A DNA stretch of 5,087 bases from Clostridia bacterium. Lineage in GTDB: Bacteria; Bacillota; Clostridia; UBA1381. The first letter of the stretch is position 1. Each line of letters begins with the position of its first letter. The stretch is from NCBI GenBank assembly GCA_008668455.1, contig RQCD01000080.1, positions 1 through 5,087 on the forward strand, in the 5' to 3' direction. Made by a program: the position numbers and the translations under genes. This document shows, piece after piece, positions 1 to 5,087 of the stretch. The notes beneath the pieces were generated by a model. The model did no database searches and was not told where the DNA came from. It saw only the letters and a list, made by a program, of their open reading frames with translations.

Positions 1-365
1 ACAATATCGCATCCCCGCTCTAAAAGAATCGGACGGTACCCATTTTCTGCCAGCATGTATGCCGCAAATAACCCTGCCGGTCCGCTCCCGATTACAATCG
101 GACGCTCTGAAAGTGTTTTTTTCTTTGGAAACAGATAGGGAATTTTCTCAATCGGCTGAACATTTTTATTTTGTGGAATTTCTCCCTCAATTTCAGCGTT
201 CACGCTGATACAGTAATGCACATCCGATTTTTTACGCGCGTCCACCGCCTTTTTAAAAAGCTTCCATGACTTTATGTTATCCGGAGCAATTCCGATATGC
301 TGTGCAATTTTTTCCTTTGTCAGTTTCTCGGATAGTCCGCATTGAATATTATTAATCCGAATCAT
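1..365 (-). CDS. FAD-dependent oxidoreductase, COG2509 type (N-terminal 121 residues, cut by left edge)
   Basis: Reading the minus strand from an ATG at 365-363 gives an open frame of 121 residues that runs off the left edge. It begins MIRINNIQCGLSEK. A lysine-rich N-terminal region follows (about residues 1-85), which includes VDARKKSDVHYCISVN near 41-56. A dinucleotide-binding beta-alpha-beta unit then starts at about 89: GSGPAG (93-98) is the GxGxxG loop, and E116 sits at the end of the second strand, where the ADP ribose of FAD is normally held. This layout, a short N-terminal domain before the Rossmann fold, is typical of the uncharacterised FAD-dependent dehydrogenases of COG2509 (usually about 450-540 residues). 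The substrate is unknown. The start overlaps the stop of the upstream flavoprotein (ATGA), and a GGAG ribosome site (372-375) lies six bases before it, so this start is well supported. It is the third gene of a coupled operon. The catalytic and C-terminal parts lie outside the window, so intactness cannot be judged. Confidence 0.87.
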   Translation of the reverse strand, partial: MIRINNIQCGLSEKLTKEKIAQHIGIAPDNIKSWKLFKKAVDARKKSDVHYCISVNAEIEGEIPQNKNVQPIEKIPYLFPKKKTLSERPIVIGSGPAGLFAAYMLAENGYRPILLERGCDI

Positions 366-1558
366 TGCATTCTCCGTTCTGCGGCATGCACACCGGCAAG
401 AAATCCGCTTGTCCATGCCCACTGCAAATTAAAGCCTCCGCAGTCACCGTCAATATCCAAAAGCTCCCCGGTCAGATACACTCCCGGCACAAGCTTTGAT
501 TCCATACTGCTTGGGTTAACCTCCGAGCACAAAACACCCCCGGCAGTCACCTGTGCATTGTTCCAGGAAAGCGTATCTGTTGCAGTAAAATCCCAATGCT
601 TTATTTTATAGGCAATTCTCTGGATTTCTTCTTCCAAAAGACTGTCCGCTCTCCGGGAAAGCGGCGCAAAGCCTGCATTTTTTAAAAGACTCTGCCCCAT
701 CTTTTTCGGTAAAATACCGATCAGATATTGTTCCAGCGTTCCATGCTTTCTTTTTGCAAGTATTTTTTTGATTTCTTCTAAGGAGTACTCCGGCATCAGA
801 TCCACCGAAACCGTAAACGGAAATTCCGGACGCTTTGCTGAAAGGTCAAAAATCGGCGGTCCGGAAAGTCCGTAGTCGGTAAAGAGCAGCTCCCCTTGTG
901 ATTCTGCTTTTTGTCCGATCCGGACGCACGCGTCCATCTTCACTCCCTGCATGCTTTTTGTATTTTCGCACCGAAGCTGCACCAGTGAGGGGGAAAGCTT
1001 TGTGATGTGGTGTCCTAATTGCTTGCAGATTTCATAGCCGCTTCCGTTTGAGCCTAAATTAGGCGCTGCCTTTCCGCCTGCTGATAGAATCACATAGTCC
1101 GCAAATGCGGTTTCTCCCTGGTAGCTTTCGATTTGAAAGCCCTGCTTTTTTGGGATCAGCTTTTTCACTTCAAAATTGCAGACAGTCTGCACACCAAGCC
1201 GTTCTGTTTCAAAGCGCAGAACATCCAGAACAGCAGACGCCTGTCCGCTGTAAGGGTATATTTTCCCCTGTTCTTCCTCTTTTGCGACAATCCCTAATTC
1301 TAAAAAGAAATCCAGCGTTTCCTGTACCCAGAACCTGGAGATGGCAGAATGGAGAAAATGCGGATTTTTACCGTGGTAATTCTGAATTTGTGCATATCGG
1401 TTGGTCAGATTACATCTGCCGTTTCCGGTTGCCAGAATTTTTTTGCCCACGCGATCCATCCGTTCATAAATGGTGACCTGTGCGCCGGAGCGTGCAGCTG
1501 AAATTGCCGCCATCAGTCCGGACGCACCGCCGCCGACAACTGCTATCTTCCTTTTCAC
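362..1558 (-). CDS. BaiN/HI0933-family NAD(P)/FAD-dependent oxidoreductase
   Basis: This is a complete 398-residue flavoprotein, close to the family's usual 400-415. Visible motifs, in order: GGGASG (9-14), the FAD-binding GxGxxG loop, with E32 after the second strand; GKKILATGNGRCNLTN (38-53), the signature of the HI0933-like family; GKIYPYSGQAS (98-108); LSPSLVQL (188-195); LLFTDYGLSGPPIFDLS (224-240); VTAGGV (337-342); and the C-terminal flavin-contact region GELLDIDGDCGGFNLQWAW (364-382). No signal peptide or membrane segment is seen, so it is cytoplasmic. Known: family members are FAD proteins, and one from a bile-acid-converting Clostridium (BaiN) was reported to reduce steroid double bonds. 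The family is very widespread, so bile-acid activity should not be assumed here. The start is GTG, overlapping the upstream stop as GTGA, with AAAGGCGG (1566-1573) seven bases before it. Its own stop overlaps the next flavoprotein start as ATGA. Family call is firm, substrate unknown. Confidence 0.93.
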   Translation of the reverse strand: MKRKIAVVGGGASGLMAAISAARSGAQVTIYERMDRVGKKILATGNGRCNLTNRYAQIQNYHGKNPHFLHSAISRFWVQETLDFFLELGIVAKEEEQGKIYPYSGQASAVLDVLRFETERLGVQTVCNFEVKKLIPKKQGFQIESYQGETAFADYVILSAGGKAAPNLGSNGSGYEICKQLGHHITKLSPSLVQLRCENTKSMQGVKMDACVRIGQKAESQGELLFTDYGLSGPPIFDLSAKRPEFPFTVSVDLMPEYSLEEIKKILAKRKHGTLEQYLIGILPKKMGQSLLKNAGFAPLSRRADSLLEEEIQRIAYKIKHWDFTATDTLSWNNAQVTAGGVLCSEVNPSSMESKLVPGVYLTGELLDIDGDCGGFNLQWAWTSGFLAGVHAAERRMQ

Positions 1559-2688
1559 TCGTCTGCCGCCTTTCTTTTTGCCTCCCTTGCATGCAGCAAA
1601 TCAGATAAAATCAGTTTTACCACAACCAGCACCGGTACGGATAACAGCATTCCCAGAACTCCAAAAAGCTTTCCGCCTGCCGATACTGCAAAAATAATCC
1701 ACAAGGGACTTGCATCCAGCTGCTCACTCATAATTTTCGGTCCGATCAGGTTTCCGTCAATCTGCTCTAAAACCAGAAGGGAAAGCGCTGTCCATACACC
1801 GGATGTCCATCCTCCGCTGAATACTGCAAACAATGCAATCACAACCGTTCCGATAATCGATCCGAAATACGGAATCAGATTGCACAGACCTAAAAACAGA
1901 CCGAATACCAATGCATATTTCAGATTCAGGATCAGAAGCACAATTGTTCCCAAAACGGCAATAATCAGCGCATCCAGCACGCGGCTGTAGATATACCTGG
2001 AAAAAACCTGATTGATTTTCAGCACATAATCCCGTAAAAGAATTGTTTTTTTCTCGGAAAAGAACGCTCTTGTCAGTCTGCCGCAGGCTGCAAGGATTGC
2101 TTCCTTTTCCAGCAGCATATAAACCGAAACAATCAGTCCGATAAAAGCATTGAGTACACCGCTGGTCAGATTGATTGCACCCTCGGCATATTTTCCGAAC
2201 TGCGTCACGTCAATTCCGGATAATGCCTGCTGCAACGCCAGCTTTGCCGTATTTTCGTTAATTTCCAAAATGCTCATACCATGCGATTTTTGCAGCTCGT
2301 CAATTTTCTGGAGTGCATTTTGAGTGAACGGAATCAGATTATTATACAGATCCAGAACATTTGCATAAATCTTTGGAACAAGCATTCTCATCCCCAGAAA
2401 GAACAGAGTAAGCGCAGCAAAATAGACGGTAAAAATCGAAAGTCCCTTAGCGTGCTTTTTGAAATACGGCTTTTTCGCATGCTCCAGCTTTCCTGATAGC
2501 CGCTTGCAGGGGATATTTAAAAGATAGGCAATCACAAAACCAATGGTAAACGGAGTTAATGCCTTAAAAAAAGCAGAAATCCCCAACCAGAGATTCTGAA
2601 AATTGTCAAAGGTTTTGTATACGGCAATCAAAGCCGCACCCAGAATAAAAAGCGTAATATATTTGGTATATGCTCCGAACTTTTTCAA
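1555..2688 (-). CDS. AI-2E family (PerM/UPF0118) membrane transporter
   Basis: This complete 377-residue polytopic inner-membrane protein has the family's usual length. Hydrophobic segments lie near residues 10-27, 37-58, 83-105, 172-194 and 239-290, with further ones at 298-309 and 330-362. The hydrophilic, helix-prone stretch between about 107 and 170 is the usual soluble region between the N- and C-terminal membrane halves. Family hallmarks are NLIPYFGSIIG (270-280), DGNLIGPKIM (311-320) and LFGVLGMLLSVPV (341-353). Known: members have been linked to export of autoinducer-2 (TqsA) and to cation antiport, and Bacillus YtvI is a sporulation-associated member. The substrate here cannot be read from sequence. 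The start is an unusual TTG; no in-frame ATG or GTG precedes it before a TGA at 2716-2718, and AAAGGGG lies eight bases upstream. An ATG at 2693-2691 is out of frame and stops after two codons. The gene heads an operon with two flavoproteins, ending in a GTGA overlap with the first. Confidence 0.92.
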   Translation of the reverse strand: MKKFGAYTKYITLFILGAALIAVYKTFDNFQNLWLGISAFFKALTPFTIGFVIAYLLNIPCKRLSGKLEHAKKPYFKKHAKGLSIFTVYFAALTLFFLGMRMLVPKIYANVLDLYNNLIPFTQNALQKIDELQKSHGMSILEINENTAKLALQQALSGIDVTQFGKYAEGAINLTSGVLNAFIGLIVSVYMLLEKEAILAACGRLTRAFFSEKKTILLRDYVLKINQVFSRYIYSRVLDALIIAVLGTIVLLILNLKYALVFGLFLGLCNLIPYFGSIIGTVVIALFAVFSGGWTSGVWTALSLLVLEQIDGNLIGPKIMSEQLDASPLWIIFAVSAGGKLFGVLGMLLSVPVLVVVKLILSDLLHAREAKRKAADE

Positions 2689-2693
2689 TTCAT

Positions 2694-2703
2694 CCGCCCC
2701 TTT
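2694..2703 (-). promoter_or_regulatory. Ribosome binding site that fixes the TTG start of the AI-2E gene
   Basis: On the minus strand the bases AAAGGGGCGG precede ATGAATTG. The AAAGGGG core ends eight bases before the TTG at 2688-2686, an ideal distance. It lies too close to the out-of-frame ATG at 2693. This supports TTG as the true start of the transporter gene. Confidence 0.7.
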
Positions 2704-2729
2704 TTCAATGTTAATTCAATAGCACAGAA

Positions 2730-2786
2730 CGCGCCAAACACATCCGGCGGTGTACAAATGATACACCAGGCGGCGCGTTTGGCGCG
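2730..2786 (-). terminator. Strong GC-rich hairpin between the SLH gene and the AI-2E operon (terminator or leader structure)
   Basis: The outer arms CGCGCCAAAC (2730-2739) and GTTTGGCGCG (2777-2786) are perfect 10-base inverted repeats. An inner perfect 6-base stem, GGTGTA/TACACC (2749-2754 with 2762-2767), closes a seven-base loop. The bases between the stems can pair in part. The hairpin begins 19 bases after the SLH stop codon, a normal place for an intrinsic terminator. However, the minus-strand tail after it reads TTCTGTGCTATTG, which is only mildly U-rich. It may therefore be a weak terminator, a 3'-end-protecting stem, or a readthrough/attenuation element ahead of the downstream operon, whose start is 41 bases further on. 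The structure is directly visible; the role is inferred. Confidence 0.6.
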
Positions 2787-2791
2787 CAGGC

Positions 2792-2822
2792 ATCATATTT
2801 GATAATCAGTCATTCATTTCAA
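2792..2822 (-). promoter_or_regulatory. Possible weak promoter for the AI-2E/flavoprotein operon
   Basis: On the minus strand TTGAAA (2817-2822) and TATGAT (2792-2797) each match the sigma-A consensus at five of six positions, but they are 19 bases apart, longer than the preferred 17. The -35 lies inside the last codons of the SLH gene. Transcription would begin near 2785, at the foot of the hairpin, giving a leader of roughly 97 bases. No better promoter is seen before the TTG start, so the alternative is readthrough from the SLH gene. Confidence 0.3.
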
Positions 2823-4641
2823 TCAGCACCAGAGACGCCTCAAATGCGCCATTGGTCACTGTCCCGCGTACCGTTACAGTATCGCCGGTTTTGATATCCT
2901 TCAGCTGCTTGGAGGTTCCGGCAGAGGTAATAAACTTTGTAGTAGAATCCTTACAGTAAACAGTTTCCTCTGCTGTGACACCGTCTTTATTATAGGAAAT
3001 CTTGATAAATCCATAGGACGCATTGATCGCGGTAACTGTTCCTGTCTGGCTGTATGCAGAGCTTTGTACCGTTGCGGCAGAAATCCTTGTGATTGCTTTG
3101 CTCTCCAGTGTTAAGGTTACCTTATCTCCCACACGGAAATCATAGAGAGAACCCTCTTTTCCGTTCACTAAAATCTGAACGCCGGACGGAATATCATAGG
3201 TATTGATTTCATTTTTCACAGAAACCGTCATTTTCGGTTCACTGGAGATTTCCAAAGACTGGATCGTTCCCTCCACCGTCCGGGTATTGGATCTTGCCAC
3301 GATTGAAACAACCTGATCGTATTCTAAGGTTAAGGTTACAATATCGCCCTTGTAAACATCTGCTAAGGACGCAGTATCACCATTTTTATTCACACGCACA
3401 TCATCACTGACCGAAAGCGTCAGTCCGTCATATGCCTCATCTGCATGGCTGATGGTAATTGTGCCGTCCTCTACAATGGAAATTTTATCAACTGTAGCGT
3501 TGCTGATTTTCTTTTCCTTTTGCTCGCCGGTCATATTGCTGACCTTGCCGCCGGAAATTTCTAATGTGATATAGTCTGTTTTCGCAAAATCGCGGATTGA
3601 CGCTGCCGCGCCGTCACGCATGATGGTAACGTCCGCTGCAAACGGATACTGCACAGTTTCCTTAGATCCAGCCGGCTGCACAGAAATAGTAACTACACCG
3701 TTGCTGCTGGAATAACCCTGGTAAATACCCGAAACAGTTTCGTCCGGAATGGTGGAATCCACATCTACAAACATCAACTCATTTTCCATATAGGTCAATT
3801 TTGCAGTCACACCCACAGGAATATGCTGCGTCTCGGTCAGAACGCCCTCCAGATAGAATCTGGTTTTGTCGGAATAACCCATATAAGCAGTTTTTCCGTC
3901 AATAACCTTATACGCAATATTATCCTTATCAATAGAAACCAGCTTATACTCCTCCACTGTCAGACACATCAGGTCAACCGTTTTGGAAAGCATAACGGCA
4001 ATCTGACTTCTTAAAACACCGGTTGCCGGCGAGAAGCTGCCGTCTCCCATGCCGCTCATAATGCCCTTTTCTGTGACATAATAAACATACTGACCGGACT
4101 TACTCGGAATCGACTTGGCATCGGTATAGTCCATATCCACCATCACCTCGGAGAGTGCAGTCTTTTCTGCTCCCAATGCCTTAGTGATAATGGTTGCCGC
4201 CTCATAGCGCGGCATCGGCTGACTTTGCAGTGAGTCCTTCAAATAAGCGGAAAGCTCGGATTCCTTAAGCGCACCGCGGTATAAAAGATAGGCAATATCG
4301 TTTGTTCCGTATGGAAGATTATATTTTTCAAGCGTTGCGCCATATTGCTCTGCAGCCGCTTCTGCCGCTGTCTGATTTGCCTCAGAATTTGATCCCATTG
4401 CACGCGCAAACAGAGACAGCACTTCTAATCTGGTTACCTCCCGGTCCGGACGGTATGTTCCGTCCTCATAGCCGCTGATAAAGCCCTGCGCCGCCATATC
4501 GTTTATGTACCCGACCGCCCAGCTGTATTTCGGGTCTGAAAGATCGCTGAATGCCACCTCAGACTCTGCAAACACCGGTGTCACGGCTACTGCCAGCATT
4601 GCCGCACTTAAAACTGCCGGGATTAATTTCATCTTTTTCAT
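2806..4641 (-). CDS. Secreted S-layer-homology (SLH) domain surface protein with repeated beta-rich C-terminal modules
   Basis: This complete 611-residue protein probably binds secondary cell-wall polymer through its SLH domains and sits on the cell surface. Residues 1-25 form a signal peptide: MKKMK, a hydrophobic core, then TPVFA before E26. The first SLH domain (31-83) is good: FSDL, W41, GFISGYEDGTYRPDREVTRLE. The second (about 108-157) is degenerate, ending MPRYEAATIITKALG. The third (171-222) has GIMSGMGDGSFSP followed by LRSQIAVMLSK. The usual TRAE motif is TRLE, PRYE and LRSQ in the three. The rest, about 231-608, consists of beta-rich repeats without a recognised catalytic motif. The start ATG has AGAAAGGG (4652-4659) ten bases upstream; a second ATG at codon 4 is a less likely start. 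A strong promoter lies about 80 bases ahead. It is separated by hairpin and spacer from the operon downstream. Whether it is the main S-layer protein, an adhesin or a wall-organising protein is not visible. Confidence 0.92.
   Translation of the reverse strand: MKKMKLIPAVLSAAMLAVAVTPVFAESEVAFSDLSDPKYSWAVGYINDMAAQGFISGYEDGTYRPDREVTRLEVLSLFARAMGSNSEANQTAAEAAAEQYGATLEKYNLPYGTNDIAYLLYRGALKESELSAYLKDSLQSQPMPRYEAATIITKALGAEKTALSEVMVDMDYTDAKSIPSKSGQYVYYVTEKGIMSGMGDGSFSPATGVLRSQIAVMLSKTVDLMCLTVEEYKLVSIDKDNIAYKVIDGKTAYMGYSDKTRFYLEGVLTETQHIPVGVTAKLTYMENELMFVDVDSTIPDETVSGIYQGYSSSNGVVTISVQPAGSKETVQYPFAADVTIMRDGAAASIRDFAKTDYITLEISGGKVSNMTGEQKEKKISNATVDKISIVEDGTITISHADEAYDGLTLSVSDDVRVNKNGDTASLADVYKGDIVTLTLEYDQVVSIVARSNTRTVEGTIQSLEISSEPKMTVSVKNEINTYDIPSGVQILVNGKEGSLYDFRVGDKVTLTLESKAITRISAATVQSSAYSQTGTVTAINASYGFIKISYNKDGVTAEETVYCKDSTTKFITSAGTSKQLKDIKTGDTVTVRGTVTNGAFEASLVLIEMND
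2818..3951 (-). repeat. About five tandem ~70-residue beta-rich modules in the SLH protein
   Basis: Five diverged protein modules can be aligned by eye: A 231-296 (3754-3951), B 302-371 (3529-3738), C 380-450 (3292-3504), D 455-524 (3070-3279) and E 532-608 (2818-3048). The shared pattern is an opening strand (GIYQG, TVDKISI, VEGTIQSL, TGTVTAI), a second strand of alternating hydrophobics, then a 'V-x-I/V...NG/DG..AS-L.D' segment and a 'GD-x-VTL-x-L/V' strand. Examples are NKNGDTASLADVYKGDIVTL in C and VNGKEGSLYDFRVGDKVTL in D. E has LKDIKTGDTVTVRG in the same place; A is the most diverged. The repeats are visible in protein but not as near-identical DNA, so the duplications are old. The fold is probably a small beta-barrel or beta-sandwich (inference). 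Confidence 0.6.
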
Positions 4642-4712
4642 TACATTTCAACCCTTTCTATGCGTTTATTTTTTATCATGCCTTGCTTGTTTCTCTTTTG
4701 TTGTTATACTTA
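4642..4712 (-). promoter_or_regulatory. A-rich 5' leader of the SLH gene with a 12-codon upstream ORF
   Basis: The predicted leader is about 70 bases, A-rich and without an evident stable stem. It holds the SLH ribosome site AGAAAGGG (4652-4659). An ATG at 4679-4677 opens a 12-codon frame (MIKNKRIERVEM) whose TAA stop (4643-4641) shares its last A with the SLH ATG. Its own ribosome site (AAGG, one base from the ATG) is badly spaced, so translation is doubtful. Such A-rich unstructured leaders suit high translation of an abundant surface protein (inference). Confidence 0.35.
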
Positions 4713-4718
4713 TTTTCT

Positions 4719-4747
4719 ATTATAGCATATTTAACAATCCTACGCAA
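4719..4747 (-). promoter_or_regulatory. Extended -10 sigma-A promoter of the SLH gene
   Basis: On the minus strand a perfect -10 hexamer TATAAT (4719-4724) is preceded by TGC, forming an extended -10. TTGCGT (4742-4747) lies exactly 17 bases upstream as a weak -35 (three of six matches, with the TTG kept). The surrounding DNA is very AT-rich. The predicted start of transcription is near 4712. It is the only clear promoter in the window and should drive the SLH gene. Confidence 0.75.
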
Positions 4748-4804
4748 GATTTCTTTTTCATTTGTAGCAAACTTGTAATATTTGCACAATGCTTTTTCAG
4801 ATTT

Positions 4805-5087
4805 TCACACAATGACATGCAGCAAAATCATATACAGAACCGTACCGCCGGCTATACTTAAAAGAATATTCCGCTTCCATAGATGCAGCGCTGCAACCAC
4901 AGCAATGGAAATCAGCTGCGGCAACCCATAAGGCGGCACAGAAAAACCGGCATTCCGCACACAGTAAATAATTAGAATTGACATAATTGCTCCCGGAAGC
5001 GCCTTTCCTAAATAGCGGACAAACTGCGGCGGGTCCTTTTTGTTCCGGAACAGGAGAAACGGAATCGCTCTGGTGAGCCAGGTACAA
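4805..5087 (-). CDS. azlD: AzlD-family branched-chain amino-acid exporter subunit (C-terminal 93 residues, cut by right edge)
   Basis: The minus-strand frame whose first full codon is 5086-5084 is open to a TGA at 4807-4805. It encodes 93 residues beginning CTWLTRAIPFLLFR and ending LLHVIV. Family features are the TRAIPFLL segment (fragment residues 5-12), YLGKALPGAIMSILIIY (25-41), YGLPQLISI (53-61), LHLWKRN (67-73) and the closing GGTVLYM (80-86). Hydrophobic segments lie near 29-43, 57-69 and 74-93. AzlD proteins are about 100-115 residues, so perhaps 12-20 N-terminal residues are missing beyond the edge. Known: AzlD is the small membrane partner of AzlC, and the pair exports branched-chain amino acids (azaleucine resistance in Bacillus, BrnFE in Corynebacterium). 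azlC usually lies immediately upstream, so it is expected just past the right edge. No clear terminator follows the stop; the SLH promoter comes 58 bases later. Confidence 0.9.
   Translation of the reverse strand, partial: CTWLTRAIPFLLFRNKKDPPQFVRYLGKALPGAIMSILIIYCVRNAGFSVPPYGLPQLISIAVVAALHLWKRNILLSIAGGTVLYMILLHVIV

Noticed and set aside
362..1558. Bile-acid (bai) pathway gene
   Set aside because: The family name BaiN is used for a very widespread flavoprotein family; no other bai-type gene is in the window, so no bile-acid role is claimed.
342..1697. Plus-strand ORFs of 89, 123 and 75 residues antisense to the flavoprotein genes
   Set aside because: They lie opposite strongly supported genes, show low-complexity Pro/Ser/Arg composition and have no recognisable motif.
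2715..2728. TGCTATTGA as an extended -10 just before the AI-2E gene
   Set aside because: Only three of six bases of the hexamer match, and no -35 lies at a proper distance.
2281..4014. Plus-strand ORFs of 71 residues (2281-2496) and 63 residues (3823-4014)
   Set aside because: Both are antisense to well supported coding regions (the AI-2E and SLH genes) and show no family features.
4754..4804. Possible terminator after azlD
   Set aside because: Only a 5-base GCAAA/TTTGC pairing is visible, AT-rich and without a U-tract, so no terminator is called.
4505..4861. 118- and 75-residue plus-strand ORFs with a hydrophobic stretch across the spacer
   Set aside because: They run antisense through the SLH signal peptide, its promoter and the azlD end. 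The hydrophobic, Phe-rich run is what AT-rich DNA gives; no supporting ribosome site or family match is seen.
4797..5087. 96-residue minus-strand ORF rich in Cys and Ala
   Set aside because: It is the out-of-frame shadow of azlD; its composition resembles no family and the neighbouring frame gives a clear AzlD protein.

Overview
This 5.1 kb window looks like chromosomal DNA from a low-to-moderate GC Gram-positive bacterium, most likely an anaerobic member of the Clostridia. The grounds are: strong AGG/GGAG-type ribosome binding sites; AT-rich spacers around moderately GC coding DNA; an S-layer-homology (SLH) surface protein; a tightly packed pair of flavoproteins of a kind common in Clostridia; and an AzlD-type amino-acid exporter subunit. 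A genus cannot be named from the sequence alone. All five genes lie on the minus strand, so transcription runs from high to low coordinates.

From right to left: (1) the C-terminal part of azlD, cut by the right edge (4805-5087). (2) A 163-base AT-rich spacer with a clear extended -10 promoter and a leader of about 70 bases. (3) A 611-residue secreted SLH protein (2806-4641) with a signal peptide, three SLH-type domains of decreasing quality, and about five repeated beta-rich modules of roughly 70 residues. (4) A 117-base spacer with a strong GC-rich hairpin (2730-2786). (5) A three-gene overlapping operon: an AI-2E-family membrane protein with a TTG start (1555-2688), a BaiN/HI0933-type flavoprotein with a GTG start (362-1558), and the N-terminal part of a second FAD-dependent oxidoreductase of the COG2509 type (1-365), cut by the left edge. 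These three are joined by two 4-base stop/start overlaps (GTGA and ATGA), so translational coupling is likely.

Functionally, the right half concerns the cell envelope and amino-acid export. The left half joins a multispanning membrane protein to two flavoproteins of unproven substrate. There is no mobile element, CRISPR array, tRNA or rRNA. No stretch over 300 bases lacks a gene. The window reads as an ordinary core-genome region. Its most unusual points are the tandem-repeat architecture of the SLH protein, the hairpin and possible promoter ahead of the coupled flavoprotein operon, and a 12-codon upstream ORF that ends on the SLH start codon.
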